In this document: positions 12,561-31,931 of the stretch, piece by piece
How positions within the stretch are numbered: the stretch's first letter is position 1
How the letters are laid out: each line of letters starts with the position of its first letter
DNA from: Pagrus major
Lineage: Eukaryota > Chordata > Actinopteri > Spariformes > Sparidae
Assembly (NCBI RefSeq): GCF_040436345.1
Contig: NC_133234.1
Coordinates: 14,405,446-14,469,445, forward strand
Length of the DNA: 64,000 bases
Reading direction: 5' to 3'
Program-made: the position numbers and the translations under genes
Notes under the pieces: model-generated
Seen by the model: only the letters and a program-made list of their open reading frames with translations
Told to the model about the DNA's origin: nothing
Databases searched by the model: none

Positions 12561-13936
12561 AAGACTTTAAAATCTCAGGGGTGTGAGAAAGACAGGTGGA
12601 GACGGATGAAGGCTTTGAGAAATGGTGAAACAGAAAAGACTGGTGAAATGGAAAAGAAGATATTGAACAGTGGAGAGAAATTGGCCTCAGATTAACAGCA
12701 TGAGGGTCCAGAGAGAAACTGACTCGTGTTGTATAGGAATGGAAAAACAGTGCTTTGCACTGACCTTGCACCAAGATGAAAAAGGCTTATGCATCTGGCA
12801 TTGTGTCAAGATGTTGTCCAGTGCCGGGTATAGTAAGGTAGAAATGATGACAATACACCTCCACACCCGTATCACATACAGTAATTAAGCATTGACACTG
12901 GCTGTTTTCTAGTCTGAGGCAAACCTCTAGTTTTGTCCTTGAAACCCTGTCAGCTCGTCTCAAGTAAGGGGCATTTTACAGCGGAGGGCATTGTGGATGT
13001 AATCTCCAACATATCTGCATATGAATGCAGAATCTGTAAGGGGAAAAATCTGTTTGTATTCTGCTGTGGTCTGAGAGGTACTCACCAGTCATGTTGGAGC
13101 AAGCTTTGGTTGCATGCAGGTAAACTTTGTGAAGAGCAAAAGTGACAGAATACATACGGTATATAGTGAATACACTGGTTCCCACTGCAACGGTAAATCT
13201 TAAAAAAAACGGTCACGAATATGAATTTTTTTACAAGGAGCTAAATAAAGTTTTTAAACTTAACTCACATAAAAAGTGTATTTATTGAAGAATATTTTCC
13301 GTGGTGGATTAATGCACTGTGTGATGCTGTGTGAATATTGATGGCAGCAGGACGATGTTTGTTATCACCCAGTGCTACAGTTTGGCTCACTGTTGTGTTT
13401 TCGGACAACGACAGAGGTGTGTGGCACGGAGGAGTAGGCTATATCTGTGTGTTGGTCTTTTCGTGGGACATGACGACAATAACAGTGATACAGTAATATA
13501 TTCATAAAATATGTCACCAGTCTAATCCTTATGTGTAAATTCTGAGGACTCAGAAGTCTAAACCCTGACAGTCCCACCAACCCATCTGTGAACTGTAAAC
13601 CGGAAACATGTTCCTTTTTATTTATACCAAAGGCCAACAACCCAAATAGATATGCCCACACAAACTTTCCTTTCAAAGATCTGTTTGGAAATGTTGAAAG
13701 TCCAAGTAGTTTGTGGTTTTTGTGTTGTTTCATTGTCAACCCTTGTAGCTCAGTAAAGTTGGTTGTAGCAATTCAAAACGACTATAATGCTGTAGGTAAA
13801 GAGCTGGTCCAAGGTTTTGTTTTACAGGTTTTGATAGTTAACTTTAATGGCATCTCCTATAATGTTCATCTAAAATAGCTCTGTATCTAAAGGAGACAAA
13901 AGTCAGAATTTTATAGAGCGGGCAAAATACTTTGTG

Positions 13937-14278
13937 GTTTTAAAGCAACACTATGCAAGGATTGTCTCTTACAGTATCAGAGTGCAATTCACTTTTACAC
14001 TTCTCTTTCGTCCTCATCAGTCTCTTTGTCTCTGCCATGATGTCCTTAAAGAGAATACCAAGCTAGTGTCTTCTTATATCTAGCTGAAGGCCCATTGTAC
14101 ACTTCTAACAAGAGATCGTACCTACTCAACCCAAGCCACATAGTGCAGGGACCAACATTCAAGGTACAGAGCGAGACTGAAAGAGGTACCATTTTCCTGA
14201 TAACAAGTCACTATACAATCAAAATGATTTTGAAGCTGTAATTTTAAGGTATTATAGTTTCATAATGTTGCTTCAAAG
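13937..14278. repeat. Non-autonomous TIR element (about 340 bp)
   Basis: Left end TTTAAAGCAACACTATG and right end CATAATGTTGCTTCAAA form an inverted pair with few mismatches. There is no open frame inside, so this is a MITE-type element. The superfamily cannot be fixed from the ends alone. Confidence 0.6.
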
Positions 14279-14795
14279 ATATAATATTTTCCGCTGTTTC
14301 ATTTCTGGATTAAAATGTGTAAAAATGACCAGACCTTTGTGATGTATTTTGTTGAGTTGTGTACATACATTATCCTAAGTGTTTCCATCAATGTTCAAAC
14401 ACAGAGAAATCTGTATTTCTGTTGGCTGTAAGTAAATGCCAGATGATGCGTCAGAGACCGAGGAAGGAAGTTGGCGAACGAGACTAAACATACGTATGTT
14501 ACGTAATGTAACATAAAACTTTAAATCATTACCTCGTCCGTGAACATTTCTGCCCAAGCCACTTATAAAGATTTTGATCAGCCGTGGTGGTTGTTAAAAA
14601 ATTAAGATAACAACTCCCATGATCCCACGCTACTTAGGTCTTTGTTTGTTTTGTTTTGATTGATAGATCGCAGTAACATAAATTGCATACTGTACTTTTA
14701 AATCGTCCCTGTTGACCAGTTTAAGCTCTTCAACAGAGCCAGTAAGCAGGGTTGAATGGACTCTGTCCAGCGTATGATCATGCCTGTGAAGTTTA

Positions 14796-14798
<3 letters not shown>

Positions 14799-14838
<40 letters not shown>

Positions 14839-14848
14839 GTGTGTGTGG
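14799..14848. repeat. (GT)n microsatellite
   Basis: Nearly uninterrupted GT dinucleotides with one GC interruption. The open frames read through it (poly Val-Cys or His-Thr) are artefacts. Confidence 0.95.
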
Positions 14849-14984
14849 AAGGACGTGTGCATCACAAATCTGCACTGTGTGACTTGAAGGTAATTTGGGA
14901 ACCTTGGATTTGGCCAGTGGCTCCAGCCCCCCTTCACAGTCCTGAGAGGCAGCTTGTTTATTTACAGTTCATTTTTGAGACTTA

Positions 14985-15265
14985 ATTGCAATTGCAGCGG
15001 CTATTGATCTCAGAACAGGCGTGGGCCATCGATCTCCTGCTGTCCCCTAATGGGTCAGGGACAATTCATCTAGCCCTGACACCACAAACCTCAATAGCCG
15101 GCAGTGCGGCCGCATGAATTAAATGATATTGAATCTTAACTGGATTAATGAAAGATACAGTGCCTGTGCATTGCATCACAATGAGCTGTGCTTCGGTTTT
15201 AAAATGGGTTTCTGTGCGGTCGCCTGCCTCTCTGTTAGAAGAACTTGTTTGAGGATTTTCACGAA
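14985..15265. promoter_or_regulatory. Candidate conserved non-coding element 3 (just upstream of the SPOP start exon)
   Basis: A unique-looking block with several homeobox-type ATTAAT/TAAT cores, an ATCGAT and a NotI-type GCGGCCGC, ending about 70 bases before the acceptor of the start exon. It could be a conserved enhancer or a splicing/UTR element. No conservation data are available here. Confidence 0.3.
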
Positions 15266-15364
15266 ACTTCACAGAGATGGGATATAAATTCTGGTGGGAT
15301 CAGTTAATCACACTCACATTGTTTGTTTCTAGGGGGCAAACTGCTTCCATCTGGCGTGTACTGA

Positions 15365-21012
<5,648 letters not shown>

Positions 21013-22610
21013 CAGCCTCGCAGCAAGGCGTCTTCACTCATGCATCGCACACACATGCTCACACAAACACAATAAGACACAGATCCCCCCTCAAACACAC
21101 AGGGACAACTTTTCCCCTTGCTGTTACCTACTACACTACCTAAAGCCTCCCCCGAATCTCCCCCTTCTGCCCCATCCAATCCTGCTGTATTTTAGTCTCT
21201 TCTAAAGATGGAGGGAAGAAGAAGGAGGAGGAGGTGTAGGTGTAGGTGGAGGTGGAAGAGAGGGGCAGGTGGGCTCGTGAAGTGGATGTTTGTCGTTTAC
21301 AAAGTAACCGCAGCAACCCTCCCCCTTTTCTCCTCGGCTCTGGCTTAGTGAGGTCTGACATCGTGCTCTTTTCCGTGTGTGAAGTTAAATCCTTCGGCAT
21401 CCTGTTAGTTCCTACTTTGGAATCCGTTCGGGAGGAAGAACTGGACACGGCAACCCAGAAAGAGCTGTATGTATGGAAATTTGGAGACTTAAAGGACAAA
21501 TACAAATTAAGTCTTTAACTATTTTATCATAAGGCTTCTTTTTGCTCTGTTCTTAGCGTTTGGAGTAGAGCTGTCAGAGAAGCCCCCAAACTAATGGACA
21601 CATGGGCCTGTGAGGGACTAGAGAAGAAGAAGTGGGCCTCTTAGTTACAAACTAGAAGCCCCCTCCCCCACCCCCGAGTAAGACAACCAAGGGCTAGTCT
21701 AAAAATAGCAGATATGGGACAAAATCATTAAATAATTCTCCCAAAGAAAGTTGGGAAAACATTGCACTAAAGTCACAGGTCACCCGTCGGCAACCCTTAC
21801 CAGCAGTAAGTAGAAATACTGTAGGCAAGCACATACTGAAGCAAGCTTCATGGACCCAGCTGGACCAGAACAAGTTCCCTTTAAGAAGATTTATCAGCAA
21901 GTGACAAAATCAACACATGTACTCCCATGTAGAACTCTGCTTCATCTGCGTCCGTTTTCATTTTTAAAATCGCCGGGGACAGAAACAGAACAGAGGATAC
22001 AGAAAATAGCAGCCACAACTGGATGTCATTCTGGGGGAAATTGTGTTTTGCGTGTGGATCTGTCTTTGTAGCCCTTGAGAGAAAATGAAATCCAAGGTGT
22101 CGACGGACAAACCAACCAGGAGACGACAAGCGGAGGAGGAAAAAAATGTTTCAAAATGACATTAAGATTCAATCAGGCATGTTAATGTTCTTTTATGACG
22201 GATTTCTTATTTGTTTTTTTCCTCAGAACTGTCATTTCTATTTTTTTCATAGGAATTTGTACAGACACCAGTGTTTTTGAAGCTGTGTAAACTAAAGCAT
22301 TTTCAACCGTGAAATTGAAAACAAAAGAGGACAGATGTTTTCTTTGCAGGCATGAAGACTGAGGGGAAATGAAATCGAAATGAACACGTTTTAATGTTCA
22401 GAATAGACAGAATGTGAAAAAATGCACACCGAGGCAAACACATGAAATACATTTGAAGTTATCATTTGAACCTGGTGGAAAATGGTAATTGATAGAAGGA
22501 ACCATCGTTTCTTTCCTGTAGATATCGCCGGTTATGAGAAGTGACACTTAGTTGTTGCCATTTTTTGTTCCCAAAAGAATAAACCACAACTATTTTGTAT
22601 TGAATGCAAT
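21013..22610 (+). other. SPOP 3' UTR and polyadenylation signal
   Basis: About 1.6 kb follows the stop codon without another gene. AATAAA occurs at 22578-22583 in AAAAGAATAAACC, followed by TTGTATTG and other T/GT-rich sequence, and is the best poly(A) signal. The open frames inside (for example 21246-21518) have no family resemblance. Confidence 0.6.
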
Positions 22611-23380
22611 TCAAACCTTGTCTGGGTATTTTTCTATGAATTATGTGTTTGTGTTGAATTCGTTATTTTCAGCTGTCTCGTGGAGTTTCATTGGGAGAGG
22701 ATCGAAACACATCACACCTAAAGGTTATGTTTATGACATTTAGAGTAAAGATGACTCAAAATAAGTTTTAGAACAGAATGAAAAATCATATAGTGTCTAG
22801 TCTACTATTTTTTAGGAAACTTACTCTACTGCATATAATGTATCTTTGTATTCATCTCTTCAATCCCTAAATCCTTTCAGACATAGTTCACCTTTTAGGG
22901 CTGTGAATTAATGAGTCCCAGCCCAAACATAAACTCTTTGTGACTTTCTATTGTAGCAAAAGAAGAATGTGTTCATTTATTAGTGTTGAGGAGTTGGACG
23001 CCCCAGTAGCTCAGTCAATAGAGCAGGTTTTTCAGCACATTTTCTAACTTTTGATCTTAAAATTCTAACTTAAGTTTTGGTGAAACAGAAGAAAGAAAAC
23101 AAATATTGGTGTGAGAACTGGACTGAAGTAAACATACATAACAGGGGTGGATGTAACTAATTACATTTATGCAAGTACTGTACTAAAACTGAAATACTTA
23201 ATATTGTACTTTTTACTTCACTACAAAAAATGTTTACAGCTTCACAAAGTACAAGGTACAAGGCTACAGAGTAAGACTTTCAATATAAAATATGATCAGC
23301 CTTTAAAATATGAGACATTACTATGATAAAACTATGCAACAGAATGTAAAGGAATTAAAATGGGACCAGCTACAACAGTA
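22611..23380. other. Intergenic spacer with repeat fragments
   Basis: Gene-free. It holds a truncated tRNA-like SINE head (22999-23030) and, at about 23145-23230, a fragment of the same element seen in SPOP intron 3 (CTAATTACATTTATGCAAGT, GTACTTTTTACTTCA). Confidence 0.5.
22999..23030 (+). repeat. Truncated tRNA-derived SINE head
   Basis: GCCCCAGTAGCTCAGTCAAT followed by AGAGCAGG reproduces the acceptor stem start and box A of a tRNA. No box B or 3' half follows, so it is neither a tRNA gene nor a full SINE. Confidence 0.5.
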
Positions 23381-23383
23381 ATA

Positions 23384-23407
23384 CATATACATACATATTT
23401 ATATATT

Positions 23408-23470
<63 letters not shown>

Positions 23471-23549
23471 GTATATATGTATATATATATATGTATATAT
23501 GTATATATATATATATATATATGTATGTATATGTATGTATATATGTATG
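23384..23549. repeat. (TA)n / (TATG)n microsatellite, left of the Tc1 element
   Basis: Pure TA runs mixed with GTATATATG variants, ending directly at the transposon. The matching array right of the element suggests the transposon landed inside one microsatellite. The Tyr-Ile frames here are artefacts. Confidence 0.95.
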
Positions 23550-25190
<1,641 letters not shown>

Positions 25191-25336
25191 TATGTATGTA
25201 TATATGTATGTATATGTATGTATATATATATACATATATGTATATATATATATACATATATGTATATATATACATATATACATAAATATATAAATGTGTG
25301 TGTATATATATATATGTATATATATACATATGTATG

Positions 25337-25376
<40 letters not shown>

Positions 25377-25445
25377 TATTTATATATTTATGTATATATA
25401 TACATATATATACATATATATATAAATATATATATAGGTAGCATT
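25191..25445. repeat. (TA)n / (TATG)n microsatellite, right of the Tc1 element
   Basis: Continuation of the array on the other side of the transposon, with TATG, TACA and TGTGTG variants. It is low-complexity; long Tyr-Ile frames on both strands are artefacts. Confidence 0.95.
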
Positions 25446-26510
25446 TTACTGTTGTGAGTATAATATAATATAATAATATATATAATAATGTCCCATGAGT
25501 ATAACACTCATGACAGTTTCTTTTGATATTTTAAAGGATAAGTTCACCCCAAAAAGAAAAATAATTCAGTCATTATCACTACCTGGCTTTCACCAGCAGC
25601 CTCGAAACCACTTTAAGAAAACATGCACTTCCTCAAAAAGCTGAGATGATAGACTGCTAATGGTTATCTATAATGTTAATAACCTTTTTAGGCCTAAACT
25701 TGTACATTTTGTCATTTGAAGCCCACATGATGTCTAGACTTCTGAGTGAGTTTGTATAAAGACGCACAAATAAACATCTTCCATTAGAAATAATTAAGTT
25801 GCAGAAAAACTCACAAATGTAGAAATGTGTCTCTAAAGCTTATTTGTGAAGTCGCCCTTTTGAATCTTCAGTGGCCCCACGTGGTTTAAAAAGCCTTCAA
25901 GGTCTCTGTGCTGTTTTATAATCCAGTTTTCATTTGTGGGCACTTCTGAGATCATCACATGAAACACTTGTTTTTAGCCAGTTGGTTTGTTTTTAATCAC
26001 ACTTGTTTTTCTTTTTATTGCGCGACATACAGTAGAGTGTTAGGAAATACATGACATATGACAAAAGTGTTCAAGGTAAATACAAAATAAGAGTGTTGCC
26101 AATGCATGGTATTCTGATATATCTATAGTTTGATATCTTTCATGATACAAATAACAGACATTAGAGGACAATGATATATAAACCTTTACAAACTAAAAAA
26201 CAGATGACTTGATTATCTGATTGATCAGTCGGCTGTTTTTACAGTCGATTAATAATGTTATTCTTCTTATGTGATTACAAACTTGAAATCTTTGGGTTTT
26301 AACTTTATGATGGGCAGTTTTCACAACTTTGTGTCATTTCATTAAATAAATGAAAAATCATGAAAAATAATAATCACATCAATCGATAATGAAAACAATT
26401 GTTAGCTGCAGCCTTAATTATATACGCATTCAATGTAAACAGTCTAATATTACTCTTTTAGTCTACAACAAGCAAACTAACAATATAAACTTAACAGTAT
26501 TCGGTAAATT
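25446..26510. other. Spacer between Tc1 and the neurexophilin gene
   Basis: At 25523-25580 the sequence TTTTAAAGGATAAGTTCACC and the following AATTCAGTCATTATC is one end of the same repeat family found in reverse at 29508-29562 and 30866-30920; its partner end was not found nearby. A TTTATT at 26014-26019 would be AATAAA on the minus strand and may be the neurexophilin poly(A) signal. The rest is featureless and AT-rich. Confidence 0.4.
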
Positions 26511-26727
26511 TTAAAGGTCCAGTGTGCAGAATTTAATGCCAACGTTTGGTTTGTCCCTTCTTGGCTACTGTAGAATCATGGCGGACTCCATGGAAGAGGA
26601 CCCGCTCCCTCTGTAGATATTAGGTTCATTCTTTCTGGTGATTATAAATCAAGAAAAACATAATTATGAATATTTTATCACATTTCTGCCAATAGAGCCC
26701 TCCAAATCCTACACTCTGGACCTTTAA
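26511..26727. repeat. MITE, 217 bp
   Basis: Left end TTAAAGGTCCAGTGTG and right end CACTCTGGACCTTTAA form inverted repeats with one mismatch and a one-base difference. There is no coding capacity. It lies about 120 bases downstream of the neurexophilin stop, so it is probably inside that gene's 3' UTR. Confidence 0.75.
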
Positions 26728-26849
26728 GATTTGAAAAATACGTACTCTCTCGAGAAATACTAAACTTCTTCCATATCTCATAGCTGCTCCGACTGGATTT
26801 ATTTGAAGCATTACTCTCCACTGTAGTCCTCGGCTCAACCTCTGGTTGG

Positions 26850-28189
<1,340 letters not shown>

Positions 28190-28377
28190 ACTGCATCAAC
28201 TGAACTTCATTCGGGCTGAGCTAACTTCTGGTAGTCCATGTTGACGCTCTGTCCACAGGCAACGCTGGAGAGACGCTCAGATGTAGCAGCAGGAAACCTT
28301 CTGCAGTCTCCACTCACAGCACACACACTGCGAGGCTTTCTCACATCTCCAGATCTTTAACACTCAGTTTGGCTGTG

Positions 28378-28440
28378 TCTGCCCCCTCTCCCTCTCTCTC
28401 TCTCTCCCTCCCACCCCCTCCTCTCTCACCCACTCACCCA
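28378..28440. repeat. Pyrimidine-rich CT tract upstream of the neurexophilin gene
   Basis: A run of CCCTCTC/CTCTCTC and CCCACCCCCTCC lies 190-250 bases upstream of the ATG (a GA tract on the coding strand). It may lie in the promoter or 5' UTR of the minus-strand gene. No TATA box was found. Confidence 0.5.
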
Positions 28441-28799
28441 TCCAATCACACACACTCACATACCCTTTTCTTTAAGGATATGCTGTGTTAACATTATCAC
28501 ACACTGTATCTCGTGTCTTTCTCTCTTTCATAGAAAACATCTTGCAATATGATTCTGGTGATTAATTAATTTCTTTGACACTTTTTTTTAGAGTGTTATT
28601 TTCATTCATGGTGCTCAGGAGAAAAACTAATCCACGACTGTTAGATATTGCCATCTTGTGGCCGCATAACAAACTGCAGCCGGAGCTGCAAGTCAAAAGT
28701 TTAAGTTACATTATGATTAAAATCCCCTGCAACAGTCCCACAACATACCATCATGACATTTTTTTAGATACCTCCAAATAAGTAGCTACATTAGGACCC

Positions 28800-29070
28800 A
28801 CTTACCACACAATGAAACTATGCCTGCACATACTGTACTTGACAGCATTGCTTGGGCAGAAGAGCTGGGTGCCGAAATCACAGATGACAGTTCCATAAAT
28901 GTCAGACACCAGCTCATACAATTCAAGATTGTACATAGACTTTACTACACAAAATCAAGGCTCAATACTAAATATCCTGACATCTCCCCCCTGTGCAAAC
29001 AGGGCACAGGTACACTTGCCCACCAGCTGTGGCTATGTCAAAGGCGTCTATGTAATGTGCTACAGAGATA
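28800..29070 (+). mobile_element. Degraded L1-like LINE fragment
   Basis: The frame from 28820 reads WAEELGAEI, RHQLIQFKIVHRLYYTK and ISPLCKQGTGTLAHQLWLC. This resembles the tail of fish L1-type ORF2 downstream of the reverse transcriptase, with the closing Cys/His motif (C..C...H...C) only partly kept. It lacks the upstream reverse transcriptase, and the frame ends at 29131. Confidence 0.65.
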
Positions 29071-29382
29071 TATACTGACGTTCGCATGCCAACCAGCTAG
29101 TTCTCCCGATGGTCCAAAGATCCTGTGCTAGTGGTGTAAATACTAAGACTCTCCCAGTAGTCCAACTAGCTGAACAGCAGACTGAGCTAACAAGCAGCAG
29201 TTACTGTGGTAATATGCTGCCCCCTATTTGTTTGGAGTATAAATTCAACATGTGGCTAAATCTCACATATTGCACCTTTAAAACCTAAAAAACAAACAAA
29301 CAAAAAAACATAAAATGGCTCCATACAGCGTTATTAACACCCCTTTTAAAGCAGATTTTCCTTTTTATTGTCTTTTTTTTTT
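29071..29382. other. Repeat debris between the LINE fragment and the tandem duplication
   Basis: Contains GCTAAC-type words and ends near 29270 with CATATTGCACCTTTAAAACC, which looks like one end of a MITE. No gene was seen. Confidence 0.4.
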
Positions 29383-30731
29383 TACATTTTAAAACAACTC
29401 CCCATCTACTTCAGTTGTTTAGGAGAAAGCTGCAACGCTATTTTGCTGCAAAGCTCCAGAAACGTTCTGCGGACTACAAATCTTCACCTGACTTTCCAAC
29501 AGCATGAGGGTGAGTAGATAATGACTGAATTTTCATTTTTGGGTGAACTTTTCCTTTAATTCTGCAAGTAAAATGAGAAAAATGATTCCAGTAAAATCTT
29601 GTGTCATTTGGTCGATTTTTATAATGAAAAACACTTGTACAACCTTTCTCAATGACGCTGCCAGACAGATAAACTCTCCACTTTCATCTTGTGGCATTTT
29701 GGGCAGGGTTTATATGTGCGTGCCAAGAACAAAAACAACATTTCCTGATGGCACGGAACCAACAATAGTGTTGGTGTGGCTCACCACACCAGAGCCTGAA
29801 CTTTATCTAGAAAACTTTACAAATATCTGATGTTACAAAACTGGTACAGAATGAAAGACAGAAATTTCCAAAAAGGAAAGAGATTAAAGTAAAAGGATTA
29901 AATGTCTTTTCATTCTCTTCCTCATTCAGGAGAAGTCAGAGAGCGAGCTCTGTGCATCTCAGAGCGATAAGGAACACTAGATAGTCAAATGTCAAAAGTT
30001 ATTGATTACATCATGAGGCCGAGGCATGAGCAGAAAACAGACTCACTCAGCCCGACTTGCACCTTACAAAGACAGTGTGTTGTCTTTATCAATACAAATA
30101 TATTAGTCAGTATTTACCAGAAGCACAACAAATGTCAGTATGATATCAAATAATATACTTTTCATGGAGATTGTCATCTTTTTGTTGTAGCTGTTCTGTT
30201 ATTTGTTGTTTTTACACTTTGTATCTTAAGTTATTGTTGTATATTTCATTCTCTGTACTTTAAGTGGTTTATTTTATATTTTATGGATTATTCAAAAAAT
30301 GTCCACTTGTCACTGTAGTCAATTTCTTTTTTGCTTATTTATGACAAACAGATAAATATTATATGGAGCATACAAACAATAGACATATAAACAGTAAATT
30401 CATGCTAAATGGACATTTATATATCTCTTTTCCAGTCTAATGACTACTTAAAGTGCTTCACAACACATTCACAGACTGATGGTGGAGGCTGCCATGCACG
30501 GTGCCGGCCTGCTCATCAGGAGCAATTTGGGTTTCAGTATCTTGCTCAAGGATGCTTCGACATGCAGCCGGGGGATCCGGTGACCGAACCACCGACCTTC
30601 AGATTAGTGGATGACCTGCACTACTTCCTGAGCCACAGCCACCAATTCAATTCAGTTTAATTAAATGTAATATTTAAGAACACACAGATGCATCAGGAAG
30701 TTAAAGGCTGGCAATGTGTCAAGTGCCTCAG
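29383..30731. repeat. Tandem duplication, copy 1
   Basis: Starts ACATTTTAAAACAACTCCCC and ends CTGGCAATGTGTCAAGTGCC + TCAG. Blocks in the same order recur in the next 1.2 kb: a repeat end (29500-29562, GGGTGAGTAGATAATGACTG and following), TGACGCTGCCAGACAGATAA, GTGTTGGTGTGGCTCACCAC, CATTCTCTTCCTCATTCAGG, and CCGGGGGATCCGGTGACCGA. Copy 1 has about 0.55 kb (about 30010-30560) that is absent from copy 2. Short frames inside are not coding. Confidence 0.8.
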
Positions 30732-30748
30732 TTTTTTCCCATCTTTTT

Positions 30749-31931
30749 ACATTTTAAAACAAGTCCCCATCTACTTCAATTGTTTACTACAATGCTTTTT
30801 TGCTGTGAAGCTCCAGAAATTTTTTGTGGACTACAAATCTTCCCCTGACTTTCCAACAGCATGAGGGTGAGTAGATAATGACTGAATTTTCATTTTTGGG
30901 TGAACTTTTCCTTTAATTCTGCAAGTAAAATGAGAAAAAAGATTCCAGTAAAGTCACATTTCATTTGGTCGTTTTTTTATTATGAAAAACACTTGTACAA
31001 CCTTTCTCAATGACGCTGCCAGACAGATAAACTCTCCACCTTCATTTTATGCCTGGTTGGATGAGAAAGGCGTGATGATGGATGTACTAAAAGGGAAGGT
31101 GACTGATTGAGGCTGCATTTACATGAGCCTGAGATATTTGTGGTACACCATAATCACAGTAAATCTCAAAACATTTTGGTAGGGTTTATATGTGCATGCC
31201 AAGATCGAAAACAACACCTGATGGCACAGAACCAACGGTAGTGTTGGTGTGGCTCACCACAACAGAGCCTAAACTTTATCTGGACAACTTGATTTGCATG
31301 ATTTTCTGATGTTACAAAACTGGTACAGAACGAAAGACAGAAATGTTGACCCCCCCCACAATTTTTTTGCAATCACAATACTAGAGAAGTGATGCTTGTT
31401 AAATTAAACAGCTGACAACTCTCTCGTTGGGTCATACTTTCTTGGACTAAGTTTCCCCAGTCTGCCTTCCAGCTTGTGGCTCAGATCATATTGCACGATT
31501 GTTTTTTCTTTGATTCCACTGTTTGGGCCAATTTCCAACAAGGAACACGAGTGAAAAAAAGGATTGAATGTCTTTTCATTCTCTTCCTCATTCAGGAGAA
31601 GTTAGAGAGCAAGCTCTGTGCATCTCAAAGCGATAAGGAAAAAACTGACCGAAAACTGACGTGTTGTTGTTCTTGCTTCTCCTGATTACCACAAGGTTTC
31701 GTAAAATCCCTAACACTAGATAGTCAAACGTCAAAAGTTACTGATTATTTATTAATTATTATTTATTATTTATTATTATTTTATTATTATTATTATTTAT
31801 TAATAATCAGTGCATAATGAGGCCGAGGGTTAGGGTTAGGCCGGGGGATCCGGTGACTGAACCACCGACCTTCCAATTAGTGGACAACCTGCGAAGGGAG
31901 GCAATGACTGGCAATGTGACAAATGCCTCAG
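30749..31931. repeat. Tandem duplication, copy 2
   Basis: Second copy of the unit, starting ACATTTTAAAACAAGTCCCC and ending CTGGCAATGTGACAAATGCC + TCAG. It carries its own insertions at about 31050-31165 and 31385-31560, and a TTA/TTATTA run. Substitutions are scattered throughout, so the duplication is not recent. Confidence 0.8.
31741..31806. repeat. (TTA)n-type simple repeat
   Basis: Imperfect TTATTA/TTTATTA run inside copy 2 of the tandem duplication, followed by a short GGGTTAGGGTTAGG at about 31824-31838 that is too short to be a telomere relic. Confidence 0.85.

Larger units (their letters stand above)
6677..15332 (+). other. SPOP intron 1 (8.7 kb)
   Basis: Bounded by the GTAAGT donor after exon 1 and a TTTGTTTCTAG acceptor before the 5' UTR/start exon. 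It holds no convincing coding exon. It contains two TIR repeats (about 11387-11640 and 13937-14278), a GT microsatellite, and three long, low-repeat, balanced-composition blocks that I list as candidate conserved non-coding elements. Confidence 0.6.

Noticed and set aside
22999-23030. Functional tRNA gene
   Set aside because: Only the box A half is present; no box B, no cloverleaf, so a SINE remnant.
31824-31838. Interstitial telomere repeat
   Set aside because: Only about two GGGTTA units; chance level.
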